From Melastoma dodecandrum (Eukaryota; Streptophyta; Magnoliopsida; Myrtales; Melastomataceae), in the NCBI GenBank assembly GCA_029817715.1, contig JARUPY010000387.1:3472001-3536000 (forward strand): DNA of 64,000 nt, given 5' to 3'. Positions 25,048-35,786 of this stretch are shown in pieces. How positions within the stretch are numbered: position 1 is the first letter of the stretch; the number at the start of each line of letters is the position of its first letter. The position numbers were made by a program, and so were the translations under genes. A model generated the notes under the pieces. It was not told where the DNA came from. It did no database searches and was given only the letters and a program-made list of their open reading frames with translations.

Positions 25048-25327
25048 ATAAGTTGTGTCTAGGATGTCGCCTTGCTATATTTTGATCGCGGACTAGCAAG
25101 GATGTCCATATGTAACGCGACCCCCTTTTTTGTGCCGGGGTGCCCGTGGGATCGGACCGCTGATGATAAAGGGCGAATAGGAGGAAACGAATAGGGCCCC
25201 GGTGAGGACTGATCCCACGTCGCTCCCCTTTTGACTAGGATGCATAGTTCATCGTTTCTTTAAAATCATCACGCAATATCATCCCCTTTATAAAGTCGTG
25301 CAACCGATTTATTTCCTTCTAAAACAG
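25048..25327 (+). other. Element A intron remnant (3' part, up to the AG acceptor)
   Basis: It aligns with the intron of B (47120-47422): GTGTCTAGGAT, then the stem CCTTGCTA/TAGCAAGG (25070-25077, 25094-25101), then GTGGGAT/ATCCCAC, and ends CTTCTAAAACAG before the pol reading frame. The donor side has been lost with the deletion. Confidence 0.75.
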
Positions 25328-28300
25328 GAACGACGCTTCGGAAATACTCACAAATCCCGCTGTACAACCCACAGACGCGGACCATCATTCAGTGCCTCGC
25401 CTGGATCCCGATAACACAATTCGACGAGAAGAAATTACATAACGTAATCCGGTATCTGCTTCGATCACGCCCGAAATTCTTCGTAAGCAAGAAGAGGAAG
25501 TAATACGCGACCCGAAATCCCTATATGGATACCACGGCTTGGAACAAGGTATTCTGCGACATGAAGAACCGAAGAGCGTCACAAGAATCGGTGTCAGTCA
25601 ACATAGGGAATGAGGACGAACCCATGGAGTTATTCATCGGTGCTGACTTGCCGGCAGACGAAGCCAGAAACATTGTCAGTCTACTCAAAGAATTCTCAGA
25701 CGTCTTCGCCTGGACATACGCGGATATCCCGGGCTTGAATTCGGAGATAGTGGAGCACAAAATCCCCACTGACCCGCAAATTACGCCGACAAAATAGAAG
25801 CAACGTCGGTACAAGCCTGAGCTAGCATTCGCCATCAAGGAAGAAGTCGATAAACTCCTCAAGGTCAAGTTTATCGAAGTGACCCATTATCCAGATTGGG
25901 TCGCGAACATTGTTCCAGTCATCAAGAAAAACGGGAAGGTCCGAGTCTGCGTCGACTACCGGGACCTCAATAAGACAAGTCCCAAAGACGACTTCTCCCT
26001 ACCGCACATCGACCTGTTAGTGGACAACGCTGCCGTATTCAATAGGTTCTCTTTCATGAACTGGTTCTCCGGCTACAATCAAATTCACATGGCCGAGGAA
26101 GATAAAGAGAAGACGACCTTCACCAATCCCTGGGGCACATTCTGCTATCGAGTGATGCCTTTCGGGCTCAAGAATGTCGGGGCAACATATCAACGAGCTA
26201 TGGTGGTCTTGTTCCATGACATGATGCATCGCGAGATTGAGGTTTACGTCGATGACATGATCGCCAAGTCCAAGGCAGAGCAAGACCACATAGACGTCCT
26301 CCGCAAGTACAAGTTGCGCCTCAATCCGGCCAAATGTGTGTTTGGGGCAACATCAGGTAAGCTCCTCGGTTTTGTGGTCAGTAACAGGAGCATCGAAATT
26401 GACCCGGATAAAATTAAGGCAATCCGCGATCTCCTGGCTCCAAGGTCAATCAACGAAATCTGGGCTTCATGGGTCGCTTGGGAGATTCACTTCTAACTTA
26501 GCCGATACATGTAAACATCTATTCAAGAAATTGAGAAAAGACGTCAAGTTCGAATGGGACGATGACTGCGAAACCGCGTACGAACAAATCAAGATGTATC
26601 TAACACGACCACCCGTTCTCGTCCTGCCAAAGCCGGGGCATCTTCTCACTCTCTATCTCATGGTCAAAGAAGAGTCGTTTGGAGCCATGCTCGCCCAACA
26701 ACCACCAGGCGCCAAGGAACACGCCGTCTACTATTTGAGCAAGAAGTTCACCGACTACGAGTCTAGATATACCGCTCCAGAACATACCTGTTGCGCTGTC
26801 ATTTGGGTCTTACATCGATTACGCTAGTACACTCTCCACTACGAGATTTTATTAGTGACCGAAAATGACCCATTAAAATATCTCTTCGACAAACTAACAT
26901 TGATGGGAAGAGTCTCAAAATGACAATTACAGTTAGCCGAATTCGATATCAGGTTTCACTCAACGAAATCGGTCAAAGGTAGAACCATCGCCGATCAATT
27001 TGCTGAATATCCAGAAGCGGATGACTCACCCTTGGAGGTCAAATTACCTGACAAAAACATCTTATTCGTGGAACCAAAATGAGATGGACAATGTATTTCG
27101 ACGATGCCGTCAACTCCTTGGGATCAGGCATCGGGGCTGTAGTGATATCGCCAGACGGGCAATACTACCCTACGGCAGCGAAGGTCACTTTCCCCTGCAC
27201 GAACAACATCGCTAAGTACGAAGCATGCATCCTCGGCTTATTATGCGCACTCGACATGAGAGTCCAATTCCTCGACTTATACGGGGATTCCGCACTTATT
27301 ATCTCCCAGATGAACGAAGCATGGTGCACACGGGATCCAAAGCTCATCCCATACCAGGACTACCTACAGACATTAGTCCGCCAGTTTACCGACATTGAGT
27401 TCAACTATCTCCCGCTAGCAGATAATCGTTTTGCGGACGCGCTCGCGGTCCCCGCATCAATGATTCCTTTGGCTGACGAAATGGACATTGAACCTCTCCG
27501 CATCAACATTGACGACGATCCTAGTTGTATGCACACTGAACCGTGCCGAACTAAAGACTCATCACCATGGTTCGCTGACATTAAAGCCTATCTGGAGTCG
27601 GGCGCCTCCAAGGAAGCATAGGGAAAGAACGCAAATTCATCAGAAGAATCGCGGGGAGTTATTTCCTCAACGGTGACACCCTATACAAGAAATCATTCAC
27701 GACGACACTCATGCGGTGCGTCACGGAGCAGGAAGCTCAAGCACTTATCTTCGAACTTCATGAAGGCGTTTGCGGACCACACATGAATGGATATGCACTT
27801 GCACAGAAGATAATGCGCCAAGGCTACTATTGGCTCACAATCGAGGCCGATTGTATCAAACATGTCAAGACTTGCCACAAGTGTCAGATCTACAGCGATA
27901 AGGTACATGTGCCCCCGACAAGACTTTACCCGCTCTTCGAACCATGGCCGTTCTCGATGTGGGGCATGGACGTAATTGGACCAATCAATCCCAAGGCATC
28001 CAATGGGCACCGATTCCTTCTGGTTGCCATTGATTATTTTACCAAGTGGGTGGAAGCTCAATCCTTCAGGGAAGTTACGGCGAGCAACATCGTACGATTC
28101 ATGAGAGCTAACATCGTCGCCAGATACGGAGTTCCAAAACTACTGGTCACCGACAATGGTGCCAACTTCAACTCCAAGCTAATGGATTCCCTCTGCAAAG
28201 AATTCCGAATAAAACATCTTAACTCTTCACCATACCGTCCACAAATGAACGGTACAGTCGAGGCTGCAAACAAGAACCTGAAGAAGATCCTTCAGAAAAT

Positions 28301-28806
28301 AGCAATTACGTATCGCGACTGGCATGAAAAGCTCCCTTTCGCGTTGCTCGCTTACCGGACGACAATACGCACTTCGACTGGGGCAACTCCTTTTGAACTC
28401 GTCTACGGAACGCAAGCAGTCATCCCGGCGGAAGTCAAGCTACCAACTCTTAGGATCTCGTCCCAAAGTAACATGACGGAAGACGAGAAGGTTAACCATC
28501 AGCTCGCCCACCTCGGCTTCATTGACGAGAAGCGGCTCACTGCCGCCCACCACATGTAATGCTATCGACAGCGCATGTCCAGGGCGTTTAACAAGAAAGT
28601 TGATCAGATACAAACCAGGTGACCTGGTCCTCAAACGGATCTTACCAAATGTCAGAGATCCTAGAGGGAAATTCACTCCGAACTACGAAGGGCCATTCGT
28701 CGTCAAACACGCCTTTTCGGGAGGAGCAACCATCCTAACGAAGATGGACGGAGGTGACCTACCCCAAGCAATCAATGCAGACGCTCTCCAACGGTATTAC
28801 ACCTAG
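25328..28806 (+). pseudogene. Element A pol (RT - RNase H - archaeal-type RNase H - integrase), decayed
   Basis: The domain order is that of B pol. Reverse transcriptase shows RVCVDYRDLNK and VYVDDMIAKS (about 25930-26270). The archaeal-type RNase H begins MYFDDAVNS near 27090. The integrase has the zinc-binding HEGVCGPHMNG and CHKCQ, then DVIGP, VTDNGAN and VEAANKN. Defects: a TAG at 25795-25797 where B has CAG; an 18-nt in-frame loss near 26300; a small deletion and frameshift near 26460; a TAG at about 26826; a TGA near 27080; further breaks near 27620 and 28558. The frame can be followed to the final TAG at 28804-28806. Confidence 0.85.
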
Positions 28807-30816
28807 GGAGGCAAGGGTAGCAGAACCTCAAGCCAAAGTCTTGGGTTGATTTCATCAATCCTTCAACTCCTACGGATGAAGACGCAATGATGAAAACACA
28901 TTAAAGGGAAGTACTAAAAGTCCACTTCACCATTCTTACGAACAAAATTACACGAGTAAATTTTGTTCCTACTCTGAAAAAGAAACAAGCCGCATGCGCT
29001 CGCTTGTTTTCTCGCCGTCTATTTGTCAGGTACATGAACAACCTTATGTAACAGCGCATGGCAAGAGTAACATTTCGTCAATCCTTTAATCATGACCGAC
29101 AAAGACGCAATGGCAAAGAGACATGAAAGGGAATATTAATCTAATTTCCCCTTCTTTATCGGAACAAGTTACATGAGCTAACTTAGTATCCGCCCTTTGG
29201 CGGATGTAGGCACATGAACATCCTGCATTACGAACAAAGGCAAGGGTGGTCGGGTGAAAACATTCCGAACCAAAGCTTCGAAATTGCCTTTGTTATCACC
29301 AAAGATGACCATACCAAAAGAGGGTGTCTTCTACACTGCTCTCTAACAAAACTTTTCGTCATATCCGACGATAGTCAAGACGGACATTCCCTGCTTCCTC
29401 CCCCCTGTGGGCGTCTAACTTTATCGAAGTGCACGAGCTGACTTCGTCTGTGTCCGTTGTGAACTAAGTAGGCACATAATCATCCACACAAACAACGGCG
29501 AGGGCAGTAGGGTGGAAGCCGTTTTCGAGCCTAACCTCGAAAGAGTCAGCAGGGACACAAAAGTACATGCATCTTCCCATTTCGGAGAGGTTTGCTTACC
29601 TAAATATGTGCATTTCTTAAGCATTTGTGTGGTCATGCGCATTGTCGAAATTTTCACATAGAGAATACTTTTGGGCGAGAGTTGGAGAGGGCAAACCCAT
29701 TTCCCAAACATTTACCCTAAAAAAGAAATGAGCGTAAACGTGAGAGAGTTCACACACAAACGTCCTGGCAAACAAAGAATCCTTTGACAAAATATGCTCA
29801 GACCGGGATGAGATCGAGCGTTTATTCTCCATCCCAAACACAGACTTTGACCGTTACTAGCCCCTTCGAGCCAAAGTTAGAGTTTCCGTACACACTACTC
29901 CCACCGAGCTTAGGGATCACCTCGCAACGAGGTTAACGGGGATCCTGTAGTCAGAGTCCGGAAGCAATGGGGCCATAGAGGCAACACTTCCGCAAGGTTC
30001 GGGCGAAGACGTATCATCGACGGATCAGCTTGCCAGTCGAGTTCTGCCCTGGAAAGACCCAAGAAATCCAAAGTTTCTTCAATGGAACAAAAGGAAAGAT
30101 GGGGCAAATCCCTACATACAAGCAAAGAAAAAACAAAATCAGTTCGAAGACCAAGGTCTCAAAGAGCGAAGCACAAAACAATCGAAAGAGCAAAATAAAA
30201 GCATCGAAGGGCCTGCACGAAAAGGTCGCAAAAGCAAAGGTGTTATCTCTTTAACAAAAAATGTCCCCAAGGATGGATCATCAAAGCTCACCAAAAGTCA
30301 GCGTCAAAATCCTGGCGAGGGACCTTGGCTAGTCGGCTATCTGCGAAAGAAGAATTCTCCCGAACGGTGGAACCCTTGTGGTCCTGAAGCTTCCGATTAG
30401 ATCCTTAGGCTCTTTCTCTCTAACGGCGAATTTGAACTTTCAAGTCAAAAGGCCTTATGCCGAAGCCGCAATACAACCCGTACAAAGACTCCTTTGACCA
30501 GTACATGAGGCATCCAAGTCAAAGGAATCTTAAGGCCCGGACAAAACAAATTACAAGGAGCCGTGAGAGAACCTGGTGCCTACTCCAATCTAGCCCAGAA
30601 GCAACTTTAATAAAACATGACCTGCATGAGTGCCATGACCATACATGTTCATTCATTTCTTTTTGCCATGCTTCACGACCACATTCGTTACTGACATTTG
30701 CTTGATCAGATCCCAAGGTACTAATCTGACCAGAATACCCCAGTTCACAATTTGGGGTATCTATCGTTGTCCATGCGAGAAAACCTTCTCAGATTCTCTC
30801 ACAAGGAGGGGCAAAT
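28807..30816 (+). other. Element A non-coding tract between pol and 3' LTR, with a hairpin series
   Basis: No coding frame is credible. Short inverted repeats around an ACATGAG-like loop recur: GAACAAAATT..AAATTTTGTTC (28941-28968), GAAACAAGC..GCTTGTTTTC (28982-29011), AGGT..ACCT (29028-29043), AAGTT..AACTT (29166-29183), ATGTAGG..CCTGCAT (29204-29228), CGAAGT..ACTTCG (29425-29446). ATCCGCCCTTTGGCGGAT (29188-29205) is a perfect hairpin. The same tract, with different stems, occurs in B. A purine tract AAGGAGGGGC precedes the LTR. Confidence 0.7.
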
Positions 30817-32480
30817 TGTAGATCCCCCAAATTGTTTTGTCATCCGAATGAGACCGGCCGATTTCGTCTTGAACCCGCTTAAATGTCACCTCGAAAATTT
30901 AGGGACCAATTTGCAATTATTTGATTTAGGACCAATTTGAGAAGTGCGAAAGAATTCATACCCCCAATCTGAGTTTTTAAAAAAAATAAAAAATAATAAA
31001 AAATATATAAAAAACTGGCAAGGAATTGGTCGCTTTCCTCCTGTTTGTATTTGGCTGACAGACTGAGAGGGGCCCCACCGCATCAGGCAATTCCCAGCAG
31101 CGAAGAAAAAAACCTGCAGCAAGTTCGTCGGACCCACCAGCAACCAGGCAACAGACATCGGCAGCGAACAGTTCCTGCAGAGCCCATGGCCGGTGGGCGA
31201 GCAATCCCCGTCCCTCCTTGCCGCCACTGCCTCCCCTCGCCGGAAATACTATGCCGCGACCTCCTTATCCTTCAGACCCCTCGACGGCCGTAGCTCCCCC
31301 AAGCCCAACCTGAAGACTGTCATGAGCCGCACCCCCCTTTGGCGTAAACCCACTAGTTCCCACCGACGCTGGCCCATCTATCCTGACCCCCCCTCTCGGA
31401 CTATCCTTCATGAGGAACAGCGCAGCGGCCCCGGATGACCTTCCTTCGAAGCCCGAGCCTGCTCCGTTCCGGATCTCCGACCCCAACAAGCTCCGGACGG
31501 CAACCCATCTCCAGACATCATGCAACCCGCCGCCCTGCCTGAACTTGACCAGGGGATGACGGCGGCGGCTGCTGCGAACCCTTCTACGGCCGTCTTCTCC
31601 CAGATCATGCTGCGACGAACTCCCCTGAGGCCGACCTCCCCAGATCTGACCATAGCGAGGGCCCATCTCGCACCCCCTGGCCTCGGATTCTGATGGCGGA
31701 AATGCCACCCAAATCAATTTACCAGAAGCTGGGCCAAATGTCCACAGCAATCAACAGGACAATTCAACCGGAACACATCGAAAAACACAACACAAACACC
31801 TCACACCCACCAACACCACTAACTATGTGATCAACACAGGACTCCTCCTCCGGCCGCCGTCTCATCACCCTTCCTCTTCTTCTATCCTCCTTTCTTCTCT
31901 TCCTTTTCCATTCTTTTGCTTCTCTCTCTCCCCTGGGTTCTGTCCCCCTCTTTAACAAACTCCTCTATTGCGCGCGGTGTTGCGCGGCCGTTGCAACCGA
32001 TCCCCCGAATCTTCCTTCCATCCTCATAATTCTTCATTCCTTCCAATTTTGTCCCTGGGCTCTCGCTTCCTCCCTTGTTACGCTGGCCCTCCTTCTTCCT
32101 TTCTATTACGGCCCAGCTGGAAGGAATGCAGCACGATCCTTTTAACTCAACCAAGTTAACTGTCATTGCCTCCCCTTTTCCTTCTTCCTCAGATAGCTGC
32201 ATCAGATTCCCATGGGTCCAACCCGGACACTCCCCCACGCCCAGATCTGCGCTCTCCCCCCGACGACGTCGCGCGACGATGAAGGCCCTGGCGTGGCGCG
32301 GCCAGCTCTCCGCGAACGGCGAAGATTTCCCCTCCTCCCCCTTTCATGCACCGGAGGCCTTCCTCCTTCTTCAGCCCTCGTTCGCCCGTCGTTCCCCCCG
32401 ACCGGAGGGCACACCCTGCGTGGGTTTCTTCTTTTGGAGACGAACGTGCCCGCTCCCCGAAGCCAGGTAAGTCCTCCGTC
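30817..32480 (+). repeat. Element A 3' LTR, left part (before the hAT insertion)
   Basis: It begins TGTAGATCCCCCAAATTG after the purine tract and runs into a GC-rich middle (31040-32470). It is broken by the hAT element at 32481, whose target copy CCTCCGTC is at 32473-32480. Long open frames in the GC-rich part (for example 31265-31750, minus strand) look like chance. Confidence 0.85.
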
Positions 32481-32885
32481 CATGGTTGTCAAAATCGCGA
32501 TTTTACTCGTGAAATCGTCCGATTTTACGATTTTGTGGGAAGAAACGAGTTGAATCGGTGTAGAAAACGTTGTATAGTAAAATCGTTGTAAAATCGTAAA
32601 ATCGAAAGCAGAAACGTAGGATCGTAAAATCGTAGTAAATCGTAAAATCGCTTGAGGCGGGCCAAATCTTAGAGATAGTCCACTAACGTAGCCCATCTAA
32701 ACCTAAGCCCACCTAACCATTTGTTCATTGGACTAATTTGTAAAAAATTTCAAATGTGAGGACTAAATGAACTAAATTGAATTAAATAAAAAATGCAATT
32801 TTTTCATTGCCTCAACTTTCATCTTTTTTACTTTCCCTCTCGAAACACACTACCCCTTCAAGATCAGGGCTTTCCAGCATCCGGC

Positions 32886-34951
32886 TGTAGATTCCCCAAA
32901 TCTTCCCATCAATCTGCTGAAGGGGGGAGCAAAAGTCTATCCCAAATGCCCCTTGGACAATAAGGAAAATGGGATAATAACTCTAGGATGTTTAGTTGCT
33001 TTGTAGCACCCAAAGATACAATGGACATTCCCCCACCTCCCGAGCCTCTTTCGGAATAAAACAAAAAGGGTGAAAACAAGAAGAGGGGAGAAGAACTCCT
33101 CTAAAAACGCAAAAAAAACACCTACGGAGAAAAGCACATATACACACACGGGAGAAGAAGCATTCTCCGAATTCCTCCCCTTTGGTGCAAAGAGCCTTCT
33201 TCGTCACCATCACATTCGGAGTCCCTTCGACGACGCTTCCGACCAAGGTAAGCTTAGGGAGCATGGAGACCCCCAAGCCAACCTAACCACGAGGAGTCGG
33301 CTGCACCTTCACAAATCGACGGTTGCGGCTAGTACAAATCGCGGCAATACCGAACGACTCCCCGGAATCCTCCCTTCGTCATGAACTCGTGCAAGACAGC
33401 GCCCTTTACTCTCAAGTTCAAGAGAGTGCAGCGGATGCTAACATCCCACACATCATATCCGAACGTCGAAAGAGAGCCAAAGTTTCTTCGGTTCTTCCTC
33501 GGGCCAACCCGAGGCGAGGCGATCCCTCGCATATACGGAGATGGAAAGCCGCCGTCAGACTGCAGAGGGCTCCGTTGACGGAGCATAACTTTTCTATCCG
33601 ACATCGGATTGCGGTAAAACCAGATGCTACCTCTTTTTTACTTCGATACGCATCTTTGAAGTTGGTTTGAGGTCATTCGGAGTTTTATAGGCTGAGGAAT
33701 GTCCATTCTCGCAGGCATGTGTGTACATGAGGTTTATAACTCGTTCGCATTTGGGATTTGTGTTGTTGAATGCCCGTACCCTTTTGTTTTGTGTCCAAAT
33801 TTCTTCCAAATCACATTTATACCCCCCTCTTAAGGTTTCTGGGCATGCACGGTAGCTTGGAGACTTGGTTGAGGTCTGCTCAGGACTGGGGAATAGCAAG
33901 GAGTCTTTGGATTCTTTTGTTTTCGCTGTCTTCCACTTTTGCAGTCACAAAAATGAGTCTTTTCGAAGTGGTTAGCCCATCGGCCGACCCTGATGTCTTC
34001 AGACCAAATGATCCTCAATGGGTGACAGTCTTGAAGAAATTTTCTTTGTATTTTTACGGTGATAAAGATTCGAGATAGGACCCTCGAAGCAGAGGACGGA
34101 CGTGCAGTTTGCAGTCGATCTTCCTACTACAGTCCCGTTTCGAAGGATATCTCTGGAGATCTAACCGTTAGATTATAACCAAACTTTCCAAATTTGAACT
34201 ACACTGAATGACGGTCGTAAGCATATATATTTTGACTATCAAAGTTTCCAGGAAGGTTAGATATGAATTGACGAACAGAACATACACAGGGCTGAACTCA
34301 CTGCACGCCACAGCCCTGCCCTTTTCATGATCCTGAACTATCACACCGTCGGATCGCCATTACATTTGACAGTCATGTTTGTCACTTAAGTATGGTCGCC
34401 TGGACATATTTTTGTGCATATTTTTATCTTATGTGTACGGCATGTTTTCTATTTTTGATTTTAAGCCTTCTTTCCTGCCCGGCAGCACATCGCTGTTGCA
34501 GAAACCCCAACACTTGAAACTTTTAGTAGACATCATAACCAAACGGTTTACATACATACATTCTTCTTTAAGTTTCGGAGATTTTAGCGCTGATTTTATA
34601 ATTTTCTGATGTGTTTTGAGTGGGTTTTGAACGGGTTTTCCGATGTTCGCACGGACAGTCCCCATTTCACTTAACATTATACGTCCCTCATTTATCTTAC
34701 ACTTATATTCTTACTTTGTATGTACACTGAGCATGCGATTTCGGGAGAACCGACTCCGAATTTTCGAAGATCACTCGAAGGCGCGTGTATCAAACCGCAT
34801 GTGTAAAAACCGCGATGTCAAGACGACAAGACGGCCCCGACCTTCATCTAAGGTATAAAGGGGAGGCGCGGGCCTCCCCGAAATTATTTTTGACCCACCT
34901 GTAACGGGCTGCGGGCCCAAGAGCATAGGCCCGCAGTCACCACATCTCCTC
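32886..34951 (+). repeat. Element B 5' LTR, left part (U3 and start of R)
   Basis: It aligns with the 3' LTR from 53378, apart from two indels (B 3' LTR has about 30 bp extra near 54000 and about 60 bp extra near 54180). A TATA box, TATAAAG, lies at 34854-34860. It is followed by the hairpins GGGGAGGC/GCCTCCCC and CTGCGGGCC/GGCCCGCAG (34909-34917, 34928-34936). Element C is inserted after TCCTC (34947-34951). Confidence 0.9.
34854..34936 (+). promoter_or_regulatory. Element B LTR promoter TATA box and downstream hairpins
   Basis: TATAAAG (34854-34860) is followed within 10 bp by an 8-bp stem (GGGGAGGC/GCCTCCCC) and then by a 9-bp perfect stem around a 10-nt loop. By analogy with other LTRs transcription should start about 25-35 bp after the TATA box, placing the second hairpin in the R region. 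Copies are at 55430-55513 and, diverged, at 57466-57552. Confidence 0.65.
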
Positions 34952-35786
34952 TGATACGGGGACGGCAAGGAATAGATGATTCCTAAACCAAAAAGGAATG
35001 GTAACGTCACTGAAAAGGATGCGGAATGGAGTGACGCTTGGTATGGACGGAAAAAGTGTGGGGTAGGCGGCTGAATGATAAAAATGAGGGGTTGAAATCA
35101 ACCTCCACGGATACAGATGCACCACCGTGAAAGAAGACTCGGGTAGACTCGTTTGGCCGTGGATACAGGTACACCACCACGAACAAGACGAGGGCGAGGC
35201 ACAACACGGAGGATACAGATACACCACCACCGGTTGATACACTCTACTCAATCCGCACTTGGAAATCCACCAAATGAAGAACGAGGTTTGAAGGAGAATC
35301 TACTCACTTCTGATAAAAGACACTAAGTCTGATAAGGGTTTATAATTTGATTCAAAAGCTGTTTTTCAAATGAGTACAAGGTGCCCATTATATAGGGAAC
35401 ACCTGAAGAAGAACTTAAATGCATGGAAATGAACCTAGGCTAGATGTATGCAAGGCCAGATTCATGAATGAGCCATAATTGGCTTATTGTAAATGCAACA
35501 AAGTAAATGCAAAGCATGAATGATAAATGCATGAATGAGGAATGCGAATCGATTCAGCTTCCTCGAGGCTCTTCATCTTCGAGACTCTTGGCTTGGGCGA
35601 CTCTTCGTTGATCAATCGCTGATGTCATCAAGTCGCACCTCCTTGCGTCGCGTCGACTTGCACCTCCTTTCGTCGCGTCGACTTGCACGTCCTTGCGTCG
35701 CGATCGTAGCTCAGTCGCAAGCGAGCAAAGTGACGCCTCTCTTGCTACGCGTCGACGGGAATAAGTTGTCGTCCTTCTTTGTATCA
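34952..35786 (-). repeat. Element C 3' LTR (left copy)
   Basis: TGATACGGGG to GTATCA. On the minus strand a TATATAAT box lies near 35392-35400. The gag-pol stop codon (35711-35713) lies inside this LTR. Confidence 0.93.

Noticed and set aside
31265..31750. 161-residue minus-strand and overlapping plus-strand open frames in A's 3' LTR
   Set aside because: GC-rich LTR sequence is open in several frames at once; no domain or motif seen.
33770..34078. 102-residue frame found twice (also 54346-54654)
   Set aside because: The two copies lie in the two LTRs of element B and are alike because LTRs are copies; no sign of selection for protein.
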